The notes beneath the pieces were generated by a model that was given only the letters and a program-made list of their open reading frames with translations, made no database searches and was not told the DNA's origin. Below, one piece after another: positions 53,604-63,110 of a stretch of DNA of 64,000 bases; the first letter of the stretch is position 1; every line of letters begins with the position of its first letter. The position numbers and the translations under genes were made by a program. Source of the DNA: an uncultured Lachnospiraceae bacterium (GTDB lineage Bacteria; Bacillota; Clostridia; Lachnospirales; Lachnospiraceae); NCBI GenBank assembly GCA_902775555.1, contig CACYMQ010000013.1, positions 19,629-83,628 on the forward strand, read 5' to 3'.

Positions 53604-56600
53604 ATGATGGGGATTCAGTTACTTGAAAAGATCAGTGAGAACATAAAAGCATATCCGGATCTGATGGCGATCGTGGATACCGGGAAGGATAATTTCTATA
53701 CATATGGTTCCTTTGATCTGACCGCCAGGAGGATTGCTCACCGTCTGGTCAGTCGCGGGGTGAAAAAGGGCGATTTTGTTCTGATCGTTCTTCCGAGAAA
53801 TAAGGAATATGTGGCGGCCATGTACGGAATATGGCTGGCCGGTGCTGCATTTGTCCCACAGGCACCGAACTATCCGAAGGAACGGGTGGATTATATCCGT
53901 GAGAATTGCGGAGCCCGGGTGATGGTGGATGACCGGTTCCTGCGCCGGCTGGAGGAGGAAGAGCCGCTGACGGAGGAAGTGGAGGTGGATGAGAAGGACC
54001 CCTCTATCCTGATCTATACATCGGGATCCACCGGGAAGCCCAAGGGGGTACTGCACAGCTTTGGAAGTATTAATGACTCTGTGATCCGCTTTGCCATGAC
54101 ACAGGATGCATCGGTGGGATTCAGGGCAGCGCTTGGTGCACCCTTTACCTTTGTGGCATCCGTGCAGGGCGTATTCCAGCCCCTGTACTCGCTTTATACT
54201 GCATATCTGACCCCGTATGAGGCCATGCGGGATCCTGAGCTGCTGGCGGAATTCTTCGCCGAAAATGATATTGAGAGAAGTTTTATATCACCCAAGATCC
54301 TGAAGGTGTTTAAACAGAAGAAGAAAACGCTGAAGGAGGTCAGCACCGGTAGTGAACGTGTCTCCGGCATCTTCTGTGATGACTTCCGGCTTATGGTGCG
54401 TTACGGACAGACCGAGTCCGCATCTGCCGTTATGGAATTTGAAGTGGACAGGGCCTATGACAATACACCCATAGGGAAACCCATGCATGGGATCTCGGTT
54501 TATCTCCTGGATGAGGCAGGTCAGCCGGCAAAGGAGGGGGAGATCTGTCTTACGGGACGTTTTGCCTCAGGGTATTTCGGACTGGAGGAGCAGACGGCAA
54601 AGACCTTCCTGCCGAATCCCTTCCATGATCAGGACGGAAATGAAATGCTGCTCCGGACCGGCGATCTGGGACGTATGGATGAGAACGGAAATGTAATCTA
54701 TATCAACCGGAAGGACTGGATGGTGAAGATCAACGGACAGCGTGTGGAGCCCGGTGAGATCGAGTCTGCCATCAAGAATCTGGAGGGGGTCTATGATGCT
54801 GCACTGAAGGATTTTAAGAACCGTTATGATCAGACCTATCTGGTGGCCTATTATGTGGAGAAGTATCCCATGGATCCGGAGGACATCCGGAATGCGTTGG
54901 CAAGGACGCTGCCGTCCTACATGGTACCTGCTTTCTATGTACGGCTGGATAAGCTTCCGGTAAATGCCAACGGCAAGCTGGACCGGGGAGCCCTGCTTCC
55001 GCCTGCCAACAGTGAATTTCAGAATGAGTATGTGGAACCGGAGACGGATATACAGAAGGCTGTCTGCCACGCCTTCGAAGAGATCCTGGGCGTGGAACGT
55101 GTGGGTCTGGAGGATGATTTCCAGTCCATGGGCGGAGATTCCATCACAGCCGCCATGGTAGCCGGAAAGCTTACGGCATACCATGTCCGTCCCGCAGATA
55201 TTCTCATGGGGAAGACACCCCGTGCCATTGAACAGAGACTCCTTCAGGCGGATAGCAGAACCCGGACCAGAGAGAAGAAGAACGTACGCAGCTTTCCGCT
55301 TACACCGGCTGAACGCAGCATGTATCTGGAGCAGGAGAAGGATCCGGAGTCCGTTATGTATAATCTGAATCTTGCATTTTCCCTTACAGGTGTAGATGCA
55401 GATCAGATCGAAGAGGCGTTATGCAGGGTATTTGCCGCACATGAGGCGCTGCACTCCTTCTACGGAACAGAGGGCGGTATCCCGATCCGTATCCTTTCGG
55501 AACAGCTTCCGGAGATCGTAAGAACGGAAGCAGAGTCGGAAGAGGCGGTAAGGAAGATAGTGGATGCTTACGCAGAGCCCTTCCTCCTCACAAAGGGAAT
55601 CCCGGTCCGTGCGACGATCTATGCCCTTCCTAACGGCGGACAGGTGGTGCACCTGGCCATCCATCATATTGCCTTTGACGGCGGTTCCGCGGGAACGTTT
55701 ACCCGGGAATTCCTGGCAGCGCTGAAGGGCGAGGCTGTTCCGGAGAGTGAGGTGGATCTGTCCAACCTCTATGAGGAGCTTTCCCATCCGGATGTGGAGA
55801 CCGGTATGGCATTCTACCACAGGCTTTTTGAGGGCGGAGTGCCCGTAAATGATATGCCGGTCCGGGGCGGAAAGCGCCCGATGGTACATCCGGTTTCGGA
55901 TCAGGAGATCCCTGTCACCTTCCTTCCCGAAGAGGTGAGTCTTCTTGACCAGGCGGCTAAGAGCTATGGCATATCGGAATTCGAACTGATCTTTTCCGCA
56001 GTTGCCATGACCGTTGCAAAGTACTGCGGTTCGGATGACGTGGTTCTGGGCATCCCCACAAATCTCCGCCCGGCCGATGCACCTGATGTGATCGGTATGT
56101 TCGTCAATACGGCTCCGGTACGTGTTAAGGTAGATAGAGATGCTTCTGCAGCAGCTGTCCTGAAGGCAACAGGGGAGTCTGTAAGAGAAGCCACTTATGG
56201 TTCTTCCCTTCCTTTTGAGGAAGTGGTGGCGGAATTCGCAAAGGAAAGGGATGCTTCCAGAAACCCGATCTTTGATGTAAGCGTAAATTACATGCAGACC
56301 CCCGAACCCTATGATCAGGACGGAATCCGCTGCGAGATGTACTCACCCCTTCAGAAAATGAGCCGGGATGTGGGCATAGTGATCCATAAATCCTCGAAGG
56401 GACTTGGCTGCATCTTCCAGTATTCATCGGAGCTGTTCGAGGAGCAGGTGATCCGGAATATGATCAGTCAGATCCGTTCGACTCTGAAGCTTCTGGCATC
56501 CGGAAATGAGCTGACCGTGAGAGAGGTTCTTGCCCTTCCGGAGGATCAGAAGGAAGCCCTCGACAGATTCCGCAGGACCGGAAGTGCCGAGGTGCCTGTA

Positions 56601-59582
56601 CAGCTTCTTCATCAGCTGTTTGAGGTGACTGTAAAAGAAAATCCTGACAGGACCGCCCTGATCGCGGTAGACGGAAGCTATACCTACCGGGAACTGAATG
56701 AACGTGCGAATCTGGTGGCACATCATCTCTCGGACAGGGGAGTCGGTATCGGAGACAGCGTGGCTTTGCTGCTTCCAAGAGAATCCTGCTTCTTTGCCTG
56801 CATGCTGGGTGTAAATAAGGCCGGTGCCGCATTTATCCCCTGTGATCCCCAATATCCGGCTGACCGGATCCGACATATCATCGGAGATTCCGGCGCCCGC
56901 TATGTAGTGACCACGGAGGATCTGATCGATAACTATCCTGCAGAGCAGGCAATCCGTGTGGATGAACTCTTCCGGCTTCCGGAGGATCCGGCACAGGCGG
57001 AGGCTGCAAAGAAGGATCCCGGCCTCGAAATGTCCGGCGACGAGCTGTCCTACATGATCTATACCTCCGGTTCTACAGGAAAGCCGAAGGGAGTAATGCT
57101 GCATCATAAGGGTATCTGCAATTACCTGCAGCCCCATCCGGCGAATCTTCATGTGAAATATGTCCATGATCATATCGACACCTATCTGTCTGTGACCACG
57201 GTTTCTTTTGATATGTCCTTTAAGGAGCATATGGTAACCCTCTGCAACGGGAAGACCCTGGTCTTTGCGGGAGAAGAGGAGATGAACGATCCCCGGGCTT
57301 TGGCGGAGCTCATCAAGAAGTACGGATGTGACTGTATCAACGCCACACCATCCCGCCTGCTTCAGTATATCGAATATGAGCCCTTCGGAGAGGCTCTTAA
57401 GAACTGTAAGCTGATCATGTCGGGAGGCGAGGGATATCCCATGTCTCTTGCAGAGAAGCTCCGGGTGCTTGCGCCGGATGCACGCATCATCAATACCTAC
57501 GGACCCACGGAGATCACAGTATCCTGTAACGGTGCGGATATAACCGAGGCAAAGACCATTACGGTGGGAAAACCGCTGCTGAATTACAGTGAGGTGATCG
57601 TAGACAGATTCGGAGATCTTTCTCCCTACGGCGTAGCCGGCGAACTCTATGTGGGCGGTATCGGTGTGGCCCGCGGTTACCGGAATCTGGAGGAGATGAC
57701 AAGAGAGAAGTTTGTCATGAAGGAAGGCGAGCGGATGTACCGCACAGGTGATCTGTCCCGCTGGACCAGAGACGGCGATGTGGAGATCCTTGGGCGTCTG
57801 GACAATCAGGTGAAGCTTCGCGGACTCCGGATCGAGCTGGGTGAGATCGAAGGACTGATGGAACAGCAGCCGGATATCAAAAAGGCGGTTGTGGTGATCC
57901 GGAAGATCCATGGTCAGGATAATCTCTGTGCCTATTTCACTGCTGAGAAGGAAGTGGATATCAATGAGCTTCGGGGAGAACTGAGAAAGCAGCTGACGCC
58001 TTATATGGTTCCGACTGCGTATCTTCAGATGGAGGAGCTTCCCATGACGCCCAACGGGAAGACGGACACCAAGGCACTTCCCGAACCCACAGAGGTGGCA
58101 GCCGGAGAGTATGTTGCTCCGGTGGGAGAGAAAGAAGAATTCTTCTGTAAGCTTTTTGCTGAGGTTCTGAAGCTGCAGAAGGTAGGTGCCACTGATGATT
58201 TCTTCGAGATCGGCGGAACCTCACTGGTGGTAACATCCATAGCCGTAAAGGCGTCCGAGCAGGGATACACCCTGAACTACGGCGATGTCTTCAAATATAC
58301 AACCCCTCGTCAGCTGGCAGAATTTATTTCCAGGGGCGAGACCGCAGCTCCCAAACCGGGAGACCGCAGTACGGATTTTGACAGCTATGATTATTCTGAG
58401 ATAGAAAAGGTTCTGTCGAGGAACAACCTTACCGCTTATCGAAGCGGTAAGAAGAGAGATATCGGGAATATCCTGCTGACCGGCGCCACAGGCTTCATGG
58501 GCGCTCATGTACTTGCAACCTATCTTACAAAGGAACAGGGTACAGCATACTGTATCGTACGAAAGGGCAGCTTTACGGATGCAGCCAGCAGACTGCAGAG
58601 CGTCATGTTCTACTACTTCAGCAGCAGTATGAAGCAGCTTCTTGATGACAGAGTTGTTGTGATCGACGGGGATGTTACAAGCTATGATGCCTTCCGCGCA
58701 CTGGAATCACAGCCTATCCATACGGTATTTAACTGTGCTGCAAATGTAAAACATTTCTCAAGCGGAACGGATATCGAAGATATCAATGTGGGCGGTGTGG
58801 AAAAATGCATCACCTTCTGTGAAAAACGCGGTGCGCGGCTGATCCATTTCTCCACTACCAGTGTGGGCGGCGGCCAGATCGTACAGGATATATCCCGGCT
58901 GAGGGTACTGGATGAGCAGACCCTGTATTTCGGACAGACCCTGAATAATCAGTACATTTCCTCCAAGATGCTGGCGGAAAGACTGGTTCTTGAGGCGATC
59001 GCAAAGGGACGGGTGGATGCGAAGGTTATCCGTGTCGGTACCCTGGCTCCCCGTGATGAAGACGGAGAATTCCAGATCAATTATCTCTCCAACAGCTTCA
59101 TGGGACGGCTTCGTTCTTACTGGATGCTGGGAGCTTTCCCATACTCGGGAATGGGAGGAGAGGTACGGATGGGCCCCATCGATACCAGTGCGGATGCGTT
59201 CCTTCGACTTGCCACGACACCGAAGGACTGCACCGTATTCAATGCCATCAACTGTAACTCCACCCCAATGATCAATATCATTCTGGAGATGATTCGGAAG
59301 GGAATGGAGATCCGGCTTGTGGAGAATGATGAATTCAAGGCCATTCTGGAAAAGGCGGAACAGGATCCTGAGAAGGTACAGGTACTGCAGAGCCTTCTGG
59401 CTTATCAGAATAAGAGAGTTCAAAAGGCGGCCTTTACAACGGAAGCTTCCTGTGAATATACGACGCAGGTGCTTGCGAGAGAGGGCTTCTTCTGGAACAT
59501 AACCGACGCTCCCTACATCGAGCGGTTTGTGGATTCCCTTGAGACACTTGGATTCTTTGATGAGGATGCATTGGAAAGATAG
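53604..59582 (+). CDS. Nonribosomal peptide synthetase, A-T-C-A-T-R
   Basis: A 1992-residue NRPS. A1 (about 1-465): YTSGSTGKPKG at 138, RYGQTES at 266, TGDLG at 352, NGKLDR at 456. T1: GGDSI at about 510. C (about 545-985): HHIAFDG at 686. A2 (about 1010-1490): YTSGSTGKPKG at 1153, FDMS at 1201, TYGPTE at 1300, NGKTDT at 1484. T2: GGTSL at 1538. R (about 1610-1985): GATGFMGAH at 1627, YISSK at 1784, a thioester reductase. A2 keeps the Asp that binds the amino group; A1 has FVASV there instead. Release by the NAD(P)H-dependent R domain would give a two-unit aldehyde. AGGAG serves ATG 53604 or 53607. Confidence 0.92.
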   Translation: MMGIQLLEKISENIKAYPDLMAIVDTGKDNFYTYGSFDLTARRIAHRLVSRGVKKGDFVLIVLPRNKEYVAAMYGIWLAGAAFVPQAPNYPKERVDYIRENCGARVMVDDRFLRRLEEEEPLTEEVEVDEKDPSILIYTSGSTGKPKGVLHSFGSINDSVIRFAMTQDASVGFRAALGAPFTFVASVQGVFQPLYSLYTAYLTPYEAMRDPELLAEFFAENDIERSFISPKILKVFKQKKKTLKEVSTGSERVSGIFCDDFRLMVRYGQTESASAVMEFEVDRAYDNTPIGKPMHGISVYLLDEAGQPAKEGEICLTGRFASGYFGLEEQTAKTFLPNPFHDQDGNEMLLRTGDLGRMDENGNVIYINRKDWMVKINGQRVEPGEIESAIKNLEGVYDAALKDFKNRYDQTYLVAYYVEKYPMDPEDIRNALARTLPSYMVPAFYVRLDKLPVNANGKLDRGALLPPANSEFQNEYVEPETDIQKAVCHAFEEILGVERVGLEDDFQSMGGDSITAAMVAGKLTAYHVRPADILMGKTPRAIEQRLLQADSRTRTREKKNVRSFPLTPAERSMYLEQEKDPESVMYNLNLAFSLTGVDADQIEEALCRVFAAHEALHSFYGTEGGIPIRILSEQLPEIVRTEAESEEAVRKIVDAYAEPFLLTKGIPVRATIYALPNGGQVVHLAIHHIAFDGGSAGTFTREFLAALKGEAVPESEVDLSNLYEELSHPDVETGMAFYHRLFEGGVPVNDMPVRGGKRPMVHPVSDQEIPVTFLPEEVSLLDQAAKSYGISEFELIFSAVAMTVAKYCGSDDVVLGIPTNLRPADAPDVIGMFVNTAPVRVKVDRDASAAAVLKATGESVREATYGSSLPFEEVVAEFAKERDASRNPIFDVSVNYMQTPEPYDQDGIRCEMYSPLQKMSRDVGIVIHKSSKGLGCIFQYSSELFEEQVIRNMISQIRSTLKLLASGNELTVREVLALPEDQKEALDRFRRTGSAEVPVQLLHQLFEVTVKENPDRTALIAVDGSYTYRELNERANLVAHHLSDRGVGIGDSVALLLPRESCFFACMLGVNKAGAAFIPCDPQYPADRIRHIIGDSGARYVVTTEDLIDNYPAEQAIRVDELFRLPEDPAQAEAAKKDPGLEMSGDELSYMIYTSGSTGKPKGVMLHHKGICNYLQPHPANLHVKYVHDHIDTYLSVTTVSFDMSFKEHMVTLCNGKTLVFAGEEEMNDPRALAELIKKYGCDCINATPSRLLQYIEYEPFGEALKNCKLIMSGGEGYPMSLAEKLRVLAPDARIINTYGPTEITVSCNGADITEAKTITVGKPLLNYSEVIVDRFGDLSPYGVAGELYVGGIGVARGYRNLEEMTREKFVMKEGERMYRTGDLSRWTRDGDVEILGRLDNQVKLRGLRIELGEIEGLMEQQPDIKKAVVVIRKIHGQDNLCAYFTAEKEVDINELRGELRKQLTPYMVPTAYLQMEELPMTPNGKTDTKALPEPTEVAAGEYVAPVGEKEEFFCKLFAEVLKLQKVGATDDFFEIGGTSLVVTSIAVKASEQGYTLNYGDVFKYTTPRQLAEFISRGETAAPKPGDRSTDFDSYDYSEIEKVLSRNNLTAYRSGKKRDIGNILLTGATGFMGAHVLATYLTKEQGTAYCIVRKGSFTDAASRLQSVMFYYFSSSMKQLLDDRVVVIDGDVTSYDAFRALESQPIHTVFNCAANVKHFSSGTDIEDINVGGVEKCITFCEKRGARLIHFSTTSVGGGQIVQDISRLRVLDEQTLYFGQTLNNQYISSKMLAERLVLEAIAKGRVDAKVIRVGTLAPRDEDGEFQINYLSNSFMGRLRSYWMLGAFPYSGMGGEVRMGPIDTSADAFLRLATTPKDCTVFNAINCNSTPMINIILEMIRKGMEIRLVENDEFKAILEKAEQDPEKVQVLQSLLAYQNKRVQKAAFTTEASCEYTTQVLAREGFFWNITDAPYIERFVDSLETLGFFDEDALER

Positions 59583-59590
59583 GAGACGGT

Positions 59591-61327
59591 ATGGGACGTT
59601 TGATAGGTAAGTATTTAAAGGGCAGCTGGGGACAGGTCTTTGCCACCGTGCTTTTTACCATGCTGCAGTACGGGTTACAGATCTTTTTGCTGCTCCCGGA
59701 ATCCAAGCGGCTGATCGATAACGGTGTTGCAGAGAAGAATATGGATGCCATCTGGAAGAGTATCTGGATCATGCTTGCGCTAACGGCGGGGGTCGGGATC
59801 TGTGCGCTCCTCACCTCCTATTTCAGTGCACGTGTAACGGCAGATTATACCTATCGCCTGAGAAATGCCTGCTTTCAGAAGGTGGAAGAACTGACACCCC
59901 AGGATTTTGCCGCGCTGGGTGAGTCCACCCTTCTTACCAGGACCATGACAGATGTGACACAGATGCAGCAGACGGTGATCAATATGCTCCGGCTCTGGCT
60001 GTTGGTCCCGGTCATGATCGTTCTGGAGCTTATCATGATCGCAACGATGGATCTGACGATATTCTTCATTCTGTTCGGTTTCTTTGCAGTTACGGTGGGA
60101 TTTCTGGTATATTTCGGAGCATCTTCGCGTTTTGGTTTTGAGAAGCTGCAGCAGAAGCTGGACCGGATCAACCTTTTGATGAAGGAAAGGATCACAGGTG
60201 TAAGACCTATACGTGCCTTCGGAAATGAGGAAATGGAGGAAAAGAAGTCCGAGGAAGCAAATCAGGATGCATATGAGACAGCCATAGCGGCAAACAGAAA
60301 GATCAATTTCCTTTCTCCTGTCGCGCTGGTGCTTATGAGCTGGGTAGTGGTGGTCATCTATCTGGTGGGAACCTCTCAGATCCAGAAGGGCATGACCTCC
60401 ATCAGTAATCTGCTGCTGATCTTCCAGTATGTGACCTTCTTTATCACAAGTCTTATGGCGGTTCCGTTCCTGGTAAATATGATGCCGAAGACAGCTGTAT
60501 CTTCACGAAGGATCAATGAACTTCTGGAGTATCAGCCCTCTGTTGATGTGGAATGGAGAAGCGTGGAAGCTCCTGTGGAGAAGAAGGGACGGGTTGAATT
60601 TAAAGATGTGATCTTCGGATATGCCGGCGCTGTGGATGTGATCGCAAATATCAGCTTCACCGCAGAAGAAGGTAAGGTCACCGCCATGATCGGCTCCACC
60701 GGCAGCGGCAAGACCACGATCCTGAATCTGATGCAGGGCCTCTATCAACCGACCTTCGGGGATATCCTGATCGACGGGGTATCCATCAGGGGATGTAAGG
60801 ACCCCTGGCTGCGGGATTATTTTTCCTATGGGACTCAGCGGCCCATGATCTTTCAGGATACGGTAAGGAATAATATCTGCCCTGATCCGGCCCTGCAGGA
60901 TGAAGAGAGGATACAGTCCGCACTGGATTCCTCCTGCTTTCGTGAGGTTCTCGCCGATAAGCCCGAGGGGATTGACTTTATGATGTCACAGGGCGGCATG
61001 AACGTGTCCGGAGGCCAGCGGCAGAGGCTGTCTCTGGCAAGAGTCTTTGCGAAGGATGCAAGGATCTATGTCTTTGACGATACCCTTTCGGCTCTGGATG
61101 CCAAGACGGAGAAGAAGGTGCTTGATGCCATCCGCACGAAGCTGGCGGGCAGAACCGTGCTTCTTGTAGCGCAGAAGATCAGCACGGTCCGGGACGCGGA
61201 CCATATCATCGTTATGGAAAAGGGACGGATCGCAGGACAGGGGACCCATGAGGAACTGCTCCAAACCTGTCAGGCCTACCGTGAGATCTATGAGACACAG
61301 TGTTATCTGGACAAGGAAGGAGAGTAG
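59591..61327 (+). CDS. ABC transporter half-protein, NRPS cluster
   Basis: A 578-residue fused permease-ATPase. Six membrane helices span about 15-300. The ATPase has Walker A GSTGSGKTTIL (about 373-383), signature VSGGQRQRLSLARV, Walker B IYVFDDTLSAL (Asp-Asp instead of the usual Asp-Glu) and an H-loop position in VLLVAQKIST where Gln replaces His. The changed Walker B Glu and H-loop His suggest a degenerate ATP site, so it likely works as a heterodimer with the next gene. It starts eight bases after the NRPS stop and should export the NRPS product or give self-protection. Confidence 0.88.
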   Translation: MGRLIGKYLKGSWGQVFATVLFTMLQYGLQIFLLLPESKRLIDNGVAEKNMDAIWKSIWIMLALTAGVGICALLTSYFSARVTADYTYRLRNACFQKVEELTPQDFAALGESTLLTRTMTDVTQMQQTVINMLRLWLLVPVMIVLELIMIATMDLTIFFILFGFFAVTVGFLVYFGASSRFGFEKLQQKLDRINLLMKERITGVRPIRAFGNEEMEEKKSEEANQDAYETAIAANRKINFLSPVALVLMSWVVVVIYLVGTSQIQKGMTSISNLLLIFQYVTFFITSLMAVPFLVNMMPKTAVSSRRINELLEYQPSVDVEWRSVEAPVEKKGRVEFKDVIFGYAGAVDVIANISFTAEEGKVTAMIGSTGSGKTTILNLMQGLYQPTFGDILIDGVSIRGCKDPWLRDYFSYGTQRPMIFQDTVRNNICPDPALQDEERIQSALDSSCFREVLADKPEGIDFMMSQGGMNVSGGQRQRLSLARVFAKDARIYVFDDTLSALDAKTEKKVLDAIRTKLAGRTVLLVAQKISTVRDADHIIVMEKGRIAGQGTHEELLQTCQAYREIYETQCYLDKEGE

Positions 61328-61329
61328 AT

Positions 61330-63093
61330 ATGGCTAAGAATAAAAAGGCCGGCTCTCCGGTACTGAAAAGATTATATAAGGATATGGGAAATCTGAAGGG
61401 GCGTTTCTTTGCGGTCATGTTCCTGGTGATCTTTGCAAAGCTCTGCCTTGCCTTTGCCCCCTCCATGGCAAACCGGATCACTGACTCCCTGACGGAATTT
61501 GTTTCCAGCGGAAATTATGACTGGAACAAGCTGCTGATCCTGTGCGGCCTGCTGGCGCTGTTCTATATGATCGGATACGGCGCGGACGGCTTTGTCACCA
61601 AGACTATGGTAAATGTATCCCAGTCCATCGTACGAAGACTTCGGAACCGTTGCGGGGATAAGCTGAACCGGTTGTCCATCGGATATCTGGATTCCCATCC
61701 CATCGGAGATACCCAGGCCCGGGTGACCGTGGATCTGATGAATCTCTCCAACGGAATGGAGACAAATGTGGCTCCTCTCATCGCCCAGCTGGTGCTGATG
61801 GTCGCCATCGTGTTCATGATGTGCATCACGGATCTGAGACTTGCGGTGATCTATATCATATTCATGCCCATCATGACATTTTCACTGAAGTTTATCGTGA
61901 GCCGCACCCGGAAGCTATTTATCGAGACGAATAAGGCTCAGGGCATGATCTCCGCAAAGGTGACGGATACCTATGCAAACCACATGATCCTGAAGGCCTG
62001 CGGTATGGAGGAGATCAAACGCCGCGAGATGGAACAGCTGACGGAGGATTTCGGGAAGAAGTTCATGCGTTCCAGATATATCTCCGGTTTTACCAGGCCT
62101 GTCAGCAATGTGCTGGCGCGGATCTCCTACATCCTTATGTGCCTGGTCAGCGGGTATTTCATGTTAAAGGGCGAGATGACACTGGGTGAATTTACGGCAT
62201 TCCTTTTCTACGGAAATATGATCGCCACACCCATGAGCGAACTTTCCGTTGCCATCAACAACTTCCAGGATGCCCTTTCATCCGGCTCCCGTGTATATGA
62301 GTTCCTGGACCAGACAGAAGAGCCGGAAGAGAAACCGGAGGAGAAACTGGATGCCCATAAGGCAAAGGGAGAGGTGGTCTTTGATCATGTATCCTTCCGG
62401 TATGTACCTGATAAGCCACTCATGGAGGATGTGTCCTTTACGGCGAAGCCCGGACAGACCATGGCCATCGTGGGTCCTTCCGGTGCAGGCAAGACCACTC
62501 TGATCAATCTTCTTATGCGCTTTTATGAGATCAATTCCGGTACGATTCGGGTGGATGGTACGGATATCTCGAAGCTTACCAAGGAGAATCTGAGAAGTGT
62601 ATTCGGAATGGTGCTTCAGGAGAGCTGGGTACTGGACGGGACCATCGAAGAAAATATCGCATTCGGACGTCCGGGTGCATCCCATGAGGAAGTGGTTGCA
62701 GCTGCGAAAATGGCCGGCTGCGACGAGATCATACGGAAGCTGCCGAACGGTTATCAGACTCATGTGGGTCCGGAGAATTCGGCGCTTTCCGCAGGGGAGA
62801 ACCAGCTTCTTGCCATAGCCCGTGCCGTGATCTCGGATCCGAAGATCCTGATCCTGGACGAGGCTACATCCCAGGTGGATACCAAGACCGAGGCGGCCAT
62901 CACCAGAGCCATGGAGAAGATGATGGAGGGCAGGACCACATTTATCATAGCCCACAGACTCTATACGATCCGGAATGCGGATCAGATCATATTCATGGTG
63001 AACGGAGATATCAAGGAAGTCGGAAACCACGACGAACTGTTGGCGAAGGGCGGACTATATGCGTCCATGTACAGAACGGGATTGGATGAGTAA
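61330..63093 (+). CDS. ABC transporter half-protein with altered signature
   Basis: About 587 residues, fused permease-ATPase, the partner of the preceding gene. Six membrane helices span about 20-320. Walker A is GPSGAGKTTLI, Walker B ILILDEATSQV with intact Glu, H loop IAHRLYTI. The signature is LSAGENQLLAIARAV where LSGGQ is usual. In heterodimeric exporters one composite site is often degenerate; here the Glu and His are intact in this half, while the first half has the intact LSGGQ-type signature. ATG 61330 has AAGGAGAG upstream and lies three bases after the preceding stop. Confidence 0.9.
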   Translation: MAKNKKAGSPVLKRLYKDMGNLKGRFFAVMFLVIFAKLCLAFAPSMANRITDSLTEFVSSGNYDWNKLLILCGLLALFYMIGYGADGFVTKTMVNVSQSIVRRLRNRCGDKLNRLSIGYLDSHPIGDTQARVTVDLMNLSNGMETNVAPLIAQLVLMVAIVFMMCITDLRLAVIYIIFMPIMTFSLKFIVSRTRKLFIETNKAQGMISAKVTDTYANHMILKACGMEEIKRREMEQLTEDFGKKFMRSRYISGFTRPVSNVLARISYILMCLVSGYFMLKGEMTLGEFTAFLFYGNMIATPMSELSVAINNFQDALSSGSRVYEFLDQTEEPEEKPEEKLDAHKAKGEVVFDHVSFRYVPDKPLMEDVSFTAKPGQTMAIVGPSGAGKTTLINLLMRFYEINSGTIRVDGTDISKLTKENLRSVFGMVLQESWVLDGTIEENIAFGRPGASHEEVVAAAKMAGCDEIIRKLPNGYQTHVGPENSALSAGENQLLAIARAVISDPKILILDEATSQVDTKTEAAITRAMEKMMEGRTTFIIAHRLYTIRNADQIIFMVNGDIKEVGNHDELLAKGGLYASMYRTGLDE

Positions 63094-63110
63094 AGGAGGA
63101 ACAGGGATTT

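Noticed and set aside
56424-57911. A 495-codon minus-strand frame inside the NRPS
   Set aside because: The NRPS motifs are intact on the plus strand; the antisense frame arises from codon bias.
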